64,000 nt of DNA, from assembly GCF_007786475.1 (NCBI RefSeq), contig NZ_VNJJ01000002.1, forward strand, positions 1-64,000. The letters are read 5' to 3'. Made by a program: the position numbers and the translations under genes. Source of the DNA: Cohnella terricola. GTDB taxonomy: Bacteria; Bacillota; Bacilli; Paenibacillales; Paenibacillaceae. The notes under the pieces are model-generated. The model did not search any database. It had not been told where the DNA came from and saw nothing but the letters and a program-made list of their open reading frames with translations. Position 1 is the stretch's first letter. Every line of letters begins with the position of its first letter. Shown one piece after another: positions 43,100-50,449 of the stretch.

Positions 43100-44494
43100 T
43101 TATGAAGCTTGAATCTCCTCTGCCTTCTTCGAAGAAGGCAGCCAATTGACCACGCCAATCTTCACGATCGCGATAGCAATCATCAGGATAAAGATCATAT
43201 GCATTCCATCCGCCATTTGCGTTGGCGTATTCTCCACAACGACGCTGTTGAACAGCATTCCGAATACAGCGACCGCGACCGTCTGCCCCAACGTGCCCAT
43301 GAGCGAGTTCGTGGACGTCGCCACTCCGCGCATATTGCCGGCTACGGAGTTCTGGATCGTAACGATCGCCGGCGTGCTGATGCAGCCCATGCCGAATCCG
43401 ACAAGCACGACCGCGCCAATCACATGCCAAGACGTCGATCCCGTATTCAGAGTCGCTAGCCACGCAGCGCCGCCGAGGACGAGAACCGTGCCGAGCATCA
43501 TAAACTTCTTGGAGCCGATTCGGAACATATACCGTCCCGACAAATTCGAAGCCAGCGGCCAAGCAAGCGACATCGGCATCAACATCAGCCCCGAGGTCGT
43601 GGCGCTGAATTCCATGACGTTCTGTACCCATAGCGGAATATAGATCGTCACCCCGGCCACGATGCAGAATCCGAAAAAGCCGAGCACGTACGGAACAGAG
43701 AGCCGTCTGTCGCGCAACAGAGCGAGAGGCAGCATCGGTTCTTTGACACTCACTTCCACTCGCAGGAACACGATCAAAAATACAGCCGCGACGGCGAACA
43801 TCGAAAGGATGAACGGCGAATTCCAGGCGTACGTTTCCCCGCCGGTAAGCAAAGCGAGCAGCAAGCTGGAAATACTGATCGTAAACGTAAGAGCGCCGAT
43901 ATAATCGATGCTGCTCTTCGAGACTTTGGCGAAACGTTCATGTAAGAAACCAAAGACGAGCACGAACGAGATGACGCTGATCGGCGCATTGATAAAGAAA
44001 ATCCAGCGCCAAGAAATCGTGTCTACGAAATACCCGCCGACGAACGGTCCGATCAGCCCCGCGATCGACCACATCGAAGAAAGCACGCCCTGAACTTTGC
44101 CGCGTTGTTCCCCCGTGTACAAATCGCCGATAATGGTAAACGTGACCGGCGTAAGCGCACCCGCTCCGATACCTTGGATCGCCCGGAACCAGATCAGCTC
44201 GGTCATCGATTGCGCCGCTCCGCACAACACCGATCCGACCAGGAACAAGACAAGACCGATCGTAAAGATCGATTTGCGACCGAACAAATCCGCGAGTTTT
44301 CCGAAGATCGGGGTCGTGACGCACATCGTTAGAGTATAAATCGAAAATATCCAGCTAATCAGACTAAGCCCGTTCAAGTCATTGGCAATGCTGGTCGTGG
44401 CGGTCGTGACGACCGTGGAATCCAGCGCCCCGATGAACAAAGCCGTCAGAAGACCAACCGTCACGAAAGCTCGATTCGTTTTTTTATGAGACAT
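43100..44494 (-). CDS. DHA2-family MFS drug efflux transporter
   Basis: 464 aa, 14 predicted TM helices, the EmrB/QacA type. Motif A-like GKLADLFGRKSIF, motif C region VQGVLSSMWSIAGLIGPFVGGYF, and the acidic first helix ALDSTVVTTATTSIANDL fit proton-drug antiport. ATG with GAAGGATTGGATA upstream. A promoter on the minus strand (TTGACA 44569-44564, 18-base spacer, TATGCT) contains an inverted repeat. The solute-binding-protein gene upstream is a separate function. Confidence 0.92.
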   Translation of the reverse strand: MSHKKTNRAFVTVGLLTALFIGALDSTVVTTATTSIANDLNGLSLISWIFSIYTLTMCVTTPIFGKLADLFGRKSIFTIGLVLFLVGSVLCGAAQSMTELIWFRAIQGIGAGALTPVTFTIIGDLYTGEQRGKVQGVLSSMWSIAGLIGPFVGGYFVDTISWRWIFFINAPISVISFVLVFGFLHERFAKVSKSSIDYIGALTFTISISSLLLALLTGGETYAWNSPFILSMFAVAAVFLIVFLRVEVSVKEPMLPLALLRDRRLSVPYVLGFFGFCIVAGVTIYIPLWVQNVMEFSATTSGLMLMPMSLAWPLASNLSGRYMFRIGSKKFMMLGTVLVLGGAAWLATLNTGSTSWHVIGAVVLVGFGMGCISTPAIVTIQNSVAGNMRGVATSTNSLMGTLGQTVAVAVFGMLFNSVVVENTPTQMADGMHMIFILMIAIAIVKIGVVNWLPSSKKAEEIQAS

Positions 44495-44525
44495 TATCCA
44501 ATCCTTCTCTCAATATAAAATGCCG

Positions 44526-44547
44526 ACTATGCCCTTAAAAGCATAGT
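44526..44547. promoter_or_regulatory. Inverted repeat over the MFS -10 region
   Basis: ACTATGC (44526-44532) and GCATAGT (44541-44547). It could be the operator of the efflux gene or a weak terminator for the solute-binding-protein gene, whose stop is 25 bases away. Confidence 0.35.
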
Positions 44548-44571
44548 TTTCTTCTCCCTTCTTTGTCAACG

Positions 44572-45894
44572 TTAGTTTCCTTTGGAAATCGCCGCGTCAT
44601 GCTCAGACGCGAACTTCTCTGGCGTAACGGCTTTGCCGAATAGCGCCTGGATCATATTGAGGTGGGTTTCTGCTGCATTGGCTTTCATTTGTACGTCTGC
44701 GAACAAAGTAATACTGCTCGCTTTGTTCATTTCGTTAAACAGATCGATATACAATTGCGGCAGATCAAGCTTGGACGTGTCCACCTTGGTCGCCGGGATA
44801 ACACCCGCGCCGGTTACGGATTGCTCGCCCCATTTGGTGACGAAATATTCGACGAATTTCTTCGCTTCTTCTTTGACTTTGGAGTTCTCGGAAACGAACA
44901 GGCCCACGCCCGGTCCGCCTACCCAGCTGTCGATGTTGCCTTTGCCGCCTTCTACCGTCGGGAATTTGAAGAAGCCGACGCTGTCGCGGAATTCCTTCGG
45001 AATGTCTTCGTTCGTCGTGAAGTTAGGGAGCTCCCAAGTTCCCATCAAGAACATCGCCGCTTTGCCATTCAGGAATTCGGATTTCGCTTCTTCGTTGGAC
45101 AAACCATTAAAGCCTTTTACGAACGCGTTCGCGTCGACCAACGCTTGGATTTCCGTAGCCGCTTTGACAAGACCTTCGTCCGAGAACGAGTTGGCGCCGG
45201 TGATTGCGCCAGCCAGCGTTTCTTGTCCCGCGATACGGTCGGCCAAATATATGTACCAGAGTGAACCGGTCCAACGGTCTTTGTTGCCGAGAGCAATCGG
45301 AGCTACGCCGTTATCGGCCAACGTATTGACGACTTCCTTGAATTGGTCGTACGTCGTCGGAACTTGCAGGTTGTATTTTTCGAAAATTGTTTTGTTATAA
45401 TACACGGGGGCGATGTTGAACTCGAGTGGAAGCGCATACGCTTTTCCGTCGATAGCGTAAGCTTCCGTTGTACCCGAGACGAATTTGCCGTTAAGCTCGC
45501 CGCTGAGCAGATCGTCGACCGGTGTAAACAGCTTGCCTTCAACGTAAGGTTGCAGGAATCCGGCAGCCCAAGTGACGCCGACGTCCGGCAACTCGTTGGA
45601 GGTGGACAATATTTTCAACTTACTTTTATAGGGTTCATTATCAAGCACTTCTTGTTTGATCGTTACGTTCGGATGCTCCGACGTGTAGGAGTCGATGATT
45701 TGATTAACGATTTTGTTCTGTCCCGCGGCAACGCCTTCAGGCCACAGATGCATGAAGTTGATCTTGACTTTCTCACCGCCGCCGAGACCACTGCCGCTGT
45801 TCTGTCGTTCGTTATTGTTCTTGCCTTCGCAGCTTGCGACAACTAGAGCCAGAGAAAGCGCTAACAACAAAACTGTCGATTTTTTGCCAAACAC
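44572..45894 (-). CDS. Sugar ABC solute-binding lipoprotein without permeases
   Basis: 440 aa. Signal peptide with lipobox VASC, mature part of the family-1 solute-binding fold: FMHLWPEG, IIDSYTSEHPNVTIKQEVL, DVGVTWAAGFLQPYVE, LPLEFNIAPVYYNKTIFEKYNLQVPTTYDQF, FLNGKAAMFLMGTWELPNF. GTG start after AAGGGGATGTAAAC. It follows a YesM/YesN pair in the same direction but no permease genes are near, unlike the set at 59-62 kb. It may work with distant permeases or feed the sensor kinase (inference). Confidence 0.88.
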   Translation of the reverse strand: MFGKKSTVLLLALSLALVVASCEGKNNNERQNSGSGLGGGEKVKINFMHLWPEGVAAGQNKIVNQIIDSYTSEHPNVTIKQEVLDNEPYKSKLKILSTSNELPDVGVTWAAGFLQPYVEGKLFTPVDDLLSGELNGKFVSGTTEAYAIDGKAYALPLEFNIAPVYYNKTIFEKYNLQVPTTYDQFKEVVNTLADNGVAPIALGNKDRWTGSLWYIYLADRIAGQETLAGAITGANSFSDEGLVKAATEIQALVDANAFVKGFNGLSNEEAKSEFLNGKAAMFLMGTWELPNFTTNEDIPKEFRDSVGFFKFPTVEGGKGNIDSWVGGPGVGLFVSENSKVKEEAKKFVEYFVTKWGEQSVTGAGVIPATKVDTSKLDLPQLYIDLFNEMNKASSITLFADVQMKANAAETHLNMIQALFGKAVTPEKFASEHDAAISKGN

Positions 45895-45929
45895 GTTTAC
45901 ATCCCCTTTTTCTTTATTGATCCGGTGGT

Positions 45930-45944
45930 TTGCAACCGCTTTTT
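45930..45944. promoter_or_regulatory. Candidate cre site inside an inverted repeat
   Basis: TTGCAACCGCTTTTT matches the cre consensus at all but the conserved C. It lies 36-50 bases before the binding-protein start and is flanked by perfect arms CCGGTGGT (45922-45929) and ACCACCGG (45953-45960). Confidence 0.35.
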
Positions 45945-46005
45945 TTCATTTTACCACCGGCCTGACATCAGATTAAGGTACTGGGGATTGGAACTATTAC
46001 CACTA

Positions 46006-46794
46006 TTATTGGATCATTTCCCCGGCATCGGAAACATTGTTGCGATATTTACCGGGACTTACGGACTCGTGCGAGCGGAACACTTTCACGAAATACTTGG
46101 AAGTCTGATAACCGACCTTCTCGGCAATCTCGGCGATCGGAATGTGGGTGCTTGCCAGCAATTCCTTCGCCCGTTGAATTCTTCTGCGGGTGACGTAATC
46201 GCTGAAGGTAAGTCCCGTCTGCTCCTTGAACAAGACGCTGAAATAACTGGCGTTCATGTGCAGAAACTCGGCGACGTCTCGCAACGATACCGATTCCTGC
46301 AGATTATCGTCGATATAGCGTAACGCGTCCCGAACGGAGGCGCTGTACTTTTGTTCATGTTCTCCCGCTTCGAGCAACTTCGGATCGACCAGTTTCTCCA
46401 TTCGACCGATTCTATGGCGGTCTTCCTCACGTTTAAGCGCCTGTTCTACGGCGCGGACAAGCATCATTTTGTCCAGTGGTTTCAGCAAGTATTCGACGAC
46501 GCCGAGCTTAAGGGCCTTCTGTGCGTAGTCGAACTCGGGATGCCCGGAGATCACGATGACGACCGGGGGATTGTCCATTTCGTTCAGCTTCTCGACCAGA
46601 TCCAGACCTCCGATCTCCGGCATGCGGATATCAGTAATAAGAAGATTAGCCTCGTACCGCTCCAGCCATTCAAACGCCTCGATTCCGCTTGACGCGGTTT
46701 CAATCCGAAGCTTTCCGGACGACCACGCTTCCAGCGTCTTGCGCACCCCTTGTCTAGTTCTCGGCTCGTCATCCACGATCAATATCGTTTTCAT
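46006..46794 (-). CDS. YesN-like response regulator, AraC output domain
   Basis: 262 aa. Receiver domain (1-120) with the acidic pair in LIVDDEPRTR, phosphoacceptor Asp in LLITDIRMPEIGG and the Lys in LLKPLDKM. A C-terminal AraC HTH pair follows (about 165-260: SLRDVAEFLHMNASYFSVLFKEQTG and IAEIAEKVGYQTSKYFVKVF). ATG at 46794 has GGAG upstream and lies inside the end of the kinase gene (26-base overlap). Expected to activate the solute-binding-protein gene downstream. Confidence 0.92.
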   Translation of the reverse strand: MKTILIVDDEPRTRQGVRKTLEAWSSGKLRIETASSGIEAFEWLERYEANLLITDIRMPEIGGLDLVEKLNEMDNPPVVIVISGHPEFDYAQKALKLGVVEYLLKPLDKMMLVRAVEQALKREEDRHRIGRMEKLVDPKLLEAGEHEQKYSASVRDALRYIDDNLQESVSLRDVAEFLHMNASYFSVLFKEQTGLTFSDYVTRRRIQRAKELLASTHIPIAEIAEKVGYQTSKYFVKVFRSHESVSPGKYRNNVSDAGEMIQ

Positions 46795-48556
46795 CGTTTT
46801 TCTCTCCCCCGTATTCGTTCGGTATCTCAAAGCCGAAGGAAGCCCCTTCTCCCTCCCTGCTATACGTGCGCAGTCCCGTCGTCCGCGATTCGTAGTAAAG
46901 CCTCAATCTTCGCTCGACGTTCGCGAGTCCGATGCCCGATCCTTTAGAAGATAAAGAACGCCCTTCCGCGATCGCTTTCGTCAATTCCCGGATCGTTGAT
47001 TCATCCAAACCCGGCCCATCATCGGTCACCATAACGCTCGTATATCCCGAACGTTCCGCGGCCTGCACGCGGAGGACAACCTCGCCCTGCCCGATCTTCT
47101 GTTCGACGCCGTGCAGAATCGCGTTCTCGACAAGAGGTTGAATAAGCAACTTCGGAATAGGGACATTACGGCATGCTTCCTCGATCTCGATCCGCCACGA
47201 AAGCCGATCGACCATGCGCATCCCCATAATTTGCAAGTACCTCTCAGCATGTTCGAGCTCGTCCCGGATCGATACCCATTCCTCGTCCGGCCGGCCGATG
47301 ACATAACGAAATAATCCGGACATGGCTACTACGATCTGCGCCAGTTCCTCCTCGCCTTTGTCTTCGAGGGCCCAATAGAAGGCTTCCAACGTATTGAACA
47401 GGAAGTGCGGATTAATCTGTGCCTGCAACGCTTTAAGCTCCGTCCTGCTCTGCGTGATCTCCTTCTGATAGACAACTTCGATTAATTCGTTCAAATGAGC
47501 GACCATCTGATTGTACGTATTGTTCAACTCATCGATTTCCATTGTCGCCGACGTGTTTTGATTGGGTTTCAGTGAGCCGAATCGGGCGCCGCGCATCGCT
47601 TTCATCAGATTCAGGATCGGACGCGTAATCATTGTCGACAATATAAACGTCAGGACGAGGAACAATAACCCCCCGACCACTCCCGATACGACGATCGCCG
47701 TACGAAGAACGGATATTCCTTCCGTCGAATAATCGACCGGCATCAGAATCGCCAGCATCCAACCCGTCGTTTCCGATTGCTGCCGAATGACGAGATAGGA
47801 TGACCCGTCGACGGAAATCGTCTCTTCCCCGCGCGCCAGCTTGTCTTGCACGCCAGATGCGGGCGAGAAGTTCGAAGCGATCGCCCTCCCTTCCCCATCC
47901 AACAGCACCATCGCTTCCCGCAAGCCGTCTTCCCGCTCGGACGATTCGGTTAATTCGAAGTAGTTCCTTTCGATCCGCACCGTTAAGTAACCGCCGTGCG
48001 AATACGAGCGATCCATTAGCCGAACCCTGCGGATAGCGATAACGACGTCCGAATCGTGCGGATCGAGCCCGATCCAGACTAGCCGTCCTTGCTCGCGATC
48101 GGCTTGGGCGATCCATTCCTCGGGGATTCGGCTATTCAAGCTGGCGTCGTCTAGCGGGAACAGCCGCCGATAGTCGGTCGTGTATAGCTCAAGCGAACGA
48201 ATCCCCGTCACGTATGCTTGATAATTGCTTGCGATTTGCTGCAGCGACTGGCGCTCGTCGAAGCTTGTCCGTTGTCCGGCTTGCTCCTGGGAGAGCATCC
48301 GCTGCACCGAGCCGTTCGTTGCCACTTGCGTCGCCAACATATCGATCTGGCGCAGGAGCGCCTCCAGTTTGCCCGTCGTCTGCACGGCGATCTGCTGGAT
48401 GTGACGCTCCGCGCTATTACGAAGCAGGACAGAGACTCGATCGTACATGAAAAAGCCGGCCAAGGCCAACACGATCAGCATAACGAGCAGGAAACCGATG
48501 AATATTTGATTGCGAAGCGTGTTAAGCCGTCCAAGCTTGACCAAGTCGCGCCTCAC
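46769..48556 (-). CDS. YesM-like sensor histidine kinase
   Basis: 595 aa. TM helix at about 18-40, an extracytoplasmic sensor (about 45-285), a second TM at about 288-312, HAMP, then HisKA_7/His_kinase (PF06580-type) with phosphoacceptor region LQAQINPHFLFNTLEAFYWAL and HATPase (LLIQPLVENAILHGVEQKIG, VTDDGPGLD, GSGIGLANVERRL). GTG at 48556 is close to AAGGAAG; a TTG at 48544 with GGTGAGG 6 bases upstream is an equally good start. A 14/15 cre site lies about 45 bases upstream. Partner of the response regulator that overlaps it. Confidence 0.9.
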   Translation of the reverse strand: MRRDLVKLGRLNTLRNQIFIGFLLVMLIVLALAGFFMYDRVSVLLRNSAERHIQQIAVQTTGKLEALLRQIDMLATQVATNGSVQRMLSQEQAGQRTSFDERQSLQQIASNYQAYVTGIRSLELYTTDYRRLFPLDDASLNSRIPEEWIAQADREQGRLVWIGLDPHDSDVVIAIRRVRLMDRSYSHGGYLTVRIERNYFELTESSEREDGLREAMVLLDGEGRAIASNFSPASGVQDKLARGEETISVDGSSYLVIRQQSETTGWMLAILMPVDYSTEGISVLRTAIVVSGVVGGLLFLVLTFILSTMITRPILNLMKAMRGARFGSLKPNQNTSATMEIDELNNTYNQMVAHLNELIEVVYQKEITQSRTELKALQAQINPHFLFNTLEAFYWALEDKGEEELAQIVVAMSGLFRYVIGRPDEEWVSIRDELEHAERYLQIMGMRMVDRLSWRIEIEEACRNVPIPKLLIQPLVENAILHGVEQKIGQGEVVLRVQAAERSGYTSVMVTDDGPGLDESTIRELTKAIAEGRSLSSKGSGIGLANVERRLRLYYESRTTGLRTYSREGEGASFGFEIPNEYGGEKNDENDIDRG

Positions 48557-48599
48557 CTTCCTTAAAGAACTTTATCGTATCGCAAAATCAATTTTACCA

Positions 48600-48614
48600 T
48601 TGGAAACGGTTTCG
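48600..48614. promoter_or_regulatory. Candidate cre site, 14/15
   Basis: TTGGAAACGGTTTCG departs from consensus only in the last base. It lies 44-58 bases upstream of the HK-RR-SBP operon. Confidence 0.42.
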
Positions 48615-48637
48615 CGCTTATGAATGTGATCCCAACG

Positions 48638-48672
48638 ACAAAAGGCCCTTGGCTCCCGCCAAGGACCTTCTC
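48638..48672 (-). terminator. Terminator of the ComFB-like gene
   Basis: Minus strand stem AAGGTCCTTGGC/GCCAAGGGCCTT around GGGA, then TTG. Confidence 0.65.
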
Positions 48673-48690
48673 GCGCACGATTAGGTCAAC

Positions 48691-48978
48691 TTATGAATGC
48701 CGTGGGCTTATCTTAATGACTTGCACCGCTTTCGTCAGCTCGCGAAGAACGTCGGATTGAAGCTGCGGCTCCTGATACAGCGCTTTGATATAAGCTTCCC
48801 CAGTTTGGCTCGACGTATAATGCGGAGGAATATGGTTTAAAGCGAGCAATATGATATCCATCTGACATTTCTCGCAATCGCATGCAAGAATTCCCGTTTT
48901 GACGTAATGATCTTCGAACAGATCGCTTACGATCGGTTCCATCGCATTGAATATGGATAGCTCTCGAGAAAAAAACAT
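48691..48978 (-). CDS. ComFB-like late competence protein
   Basis: 95 aa. Shows the ComFB pattern NAMEPIVSDLFEDHYVKTG, then three cysteines LACDCEKCQMDIILLALNHIPPHY and SQTGEAYIKALYQ. ComFB proteins are small cytoplasmic proteins named from the comF operon; several bind cyclic dinucleotides and zinc through these Cys residues, though roles in Firmicutes are poorly known. ATG at 48978 has GGAGAG 9 bases upstream. A longer start at 49029 with GGAG 6 bases upstream adds 17 residues. Confidence 0.82.
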   Translation of the reverse strand: MFFSRELSIFNAMEPIVSDLFEDHYVKTGILACDCEKCQMDIILLALNHIPPHYTSSQTGEAYIKALYQEPQLQSDVLRELTKAVQVIKISPRHS

Positions 48979-49147
48979 GTGTGTACACTCTCCATCTGCA
49001 TTAACGATTTCCCGTTCCGCATCGGACATTCGCGCTCCGGTCCGGTCCTTTTTTATATCGGTTTTCAATCCGCGGATCAATAGGTCATTATTTATTCGAT
49101 AACAAAAAAAGAACGGAGCAAGGTGCGCCACCCTTCCCCGTTCAATC

Positions 49148-49834
49148 TTACGTTTCCACGCTTCTTTTCGTATACACGACAAGTCTCTCCTGATGTTCCT
49201 TCTTTTTTCTGCTGTACTTTCCCGCGCACGTAATCAGATTCAGCCTCGGGTCCGCGGAAGGGCCGAATATTCGGGGGATCGGAGCTTCCGACGTCTTGTA
49301 GGCTTCCACCGACTCCACCACGAACGAGACGAAATGGCCTTTATCGTTCTTGACGATGACCTCGTCGCCCTTCTTCAGCGTCCTTAAACGAAAGAAAATG
49401 GCCGGGCCTTTGTAATGATCGACATGACCATCCATGACCGCGTTACCGACGGCGCCGGGCAAAATCCCGCTCGCCAGGTAGCCCACTTTGTCGGTGTTAT
49501 TGGGAACGCCCATTTGCCCGTTCTCCAGCACGCCTACCGGCTCAATGTCGGCATGAAGGCCGATCGAAGGAATGTACAATCGCGATGGGACGATTCCTTT
49601 GACGTTTTTCGCGACGGCTGACGGCCGCTTTTTCGTCGTTGTTTGAGGCAGCTTCTCGGGCATGCGGCTATATTCATTCGTTTGCTCTTGCTGTTTGGGG
49701 GCTTCAGGTATGGCATACTCCCTGGAGATGTCGTTCGTCTTCGAAGCGCGAGAGCACCCGATACACGCGAAAATGACGATAAAAGCGAGCAGAATCCATG
49801 CCTTTTTCTTCATATTAAAGAAAAGAAGGGCCAT
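49148..49834 (-). CDS. Class F-like sortase
   Basis: 228 aa transpeptidase at the outer membrane face: N-terminal hydrophobic segment (about 9-28), Pro/Gln/Lys-rich stalk, then a sortase barrel (about 78-225). Catalytic residues are all present: His in MDGHVDHYKG, Cys in NLITCAGKY and Arg in QERLVVYTKR. RLYIPSIGLHADIEPVGVLENG and GVPNNTDKVGYL are the class F style. ATG at 49834 has AGGAGG 8 bases upstream; the inner ATG (49813) has none. It begins 21 bases after a tiny LPKTG protein gene, its likely substrate. Confidence 0.9.
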   Translation of the reverse strand: MALLFFNMKKKAWILLAFIVIFACIGCSRASKTNDISREYAIPEAPKQQEQTNEYSRMPEKLPQTTTKKRPSAVAKNVKGIVPSRLYIPSIGLHADIEPVGVLENGQMGVPNNTDKVGYLASGILPGAVGNAVMDGHVDHYKGPAIFFRLRTLKKGDEVIVKNDKGHFVSFVVESVEAYKTSEAPIPRIFGPSADPRLNLITCAGKYSRKKKEHQERLVVYTKRSVET

Positions 49835-49855
49835 GGGAGGCCCCTCCTTCTCCCT

Positions 49856-50122
49856 TTATTCGGTTTGCTCGCTGGCGCCGCCGAAGCCGGTTTTCGGTAA
49901 TTCGGTAACGTCTTTTGCTTTCAAGCTTTTCGCATGAAGGCTTTTTTTCGCGTGGTGGCTCTTCGCATGAAGTTTGTGGCCATGTTTGGACTTGGCGTGC
50001 ATTTTCTTCTCATGAACTTTATGTTCATGTTTCTTATCCGCCACCGGTGCGGACGCGTATGCCGCGGAGCTAGCGGATAAGAGCAAACAAGCGGAAACGA
50101 TCGCTACGGCCACTTTCTTCAT
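49856..50122 (-). CDS. Secreted His/Lys-rich LPKTG protein, putative sortase substrate
   Basis: 88 aa. Signal peptide (about 1-24, cleavage after AYA), then a His/Lys/Ala-rich body with imperfect repeats of the K-x-HAKS type, and at about residue 75 the sortase motif ELPKTG. Only FGGASEQTE follows: no membrane-spanning helix and no basic tail, so it is not a classical cell-wall sorting signal. The charge and histidine content suggest binding to metal, teichoic acid or other anions. ATG with AGGAGGCAACAAA upstream. Same operon as the sortase. Confidence 0.85.
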   Translation of the reverse strand: MKKVAVAIVSACLLLSASSAAYASAPVADKKHEHKVHEKKMHAKSKHGHKLHAKSHHAKKSLHAKSLKAKDVTELPKTGFGGASEQTE

Positions 50123-50449
50123 TTTGTTGCCTCCTAAATAAATAAGATGTGTGGGGTTTTCCCCTCTCTCATGATGTCCTTATCGAACCGTCTTCATGAG
50201 TGAAAGAAAGTCCCAACCTTGGGGAGGCTTTCGTATTTCAAAAGCAAAACACTTTCGGGTGGCCGCGATCAAACGAAGTGGACAAAATCTCTAATGTTTT
50301 GACAATTTAACAATATGTCAAACACCCTCGTAAGGGCTTACAATTGAATAAAACCGTTAACCTTCGCGAGGTTAATGTCCATTTCTGTTTGGTCCGCGAA
50401 TAACAGCGAAAATGAATGTTGAAGTTATATTTCAGGCAGGGGGAAGAAG
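50123..50449. promoter_or_regulatory. Divergent regulatory region with two inverted repeats
   Basis: No gene. It contains TTTGACA (50298-50304)/TGTCAAA (50316-50322) and TTAACCT (50357-50363)-TCGCG-AGGTTAA (50369-50375), both perfect, upstream of the glycoside hydrolase gene. A TACAAT -10 candidate lies at 50339-50344. Confidence 0.4.

Noticed and set aside
42519-43112. Coding regions with 17-residue repeats on either strand of the array
   Set aside because: Frames stay open only because the unit length is divisible by three; no ribosome site or start, and the plus-strand frame overlaps the lipoprotein gene.
46769-46830. Response regulator starting at 46830
   Set aside because: The receiver domain begins at ATG 46794 with a GGAG site; the earlier residues do not match the family.
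50316-50344. Promoter TGTCAA-17-TACAAT for the hydrolase gene
   Set aside because: The -35 is poor and overlaps an inverted repeat arm; kept only as a possible -10.
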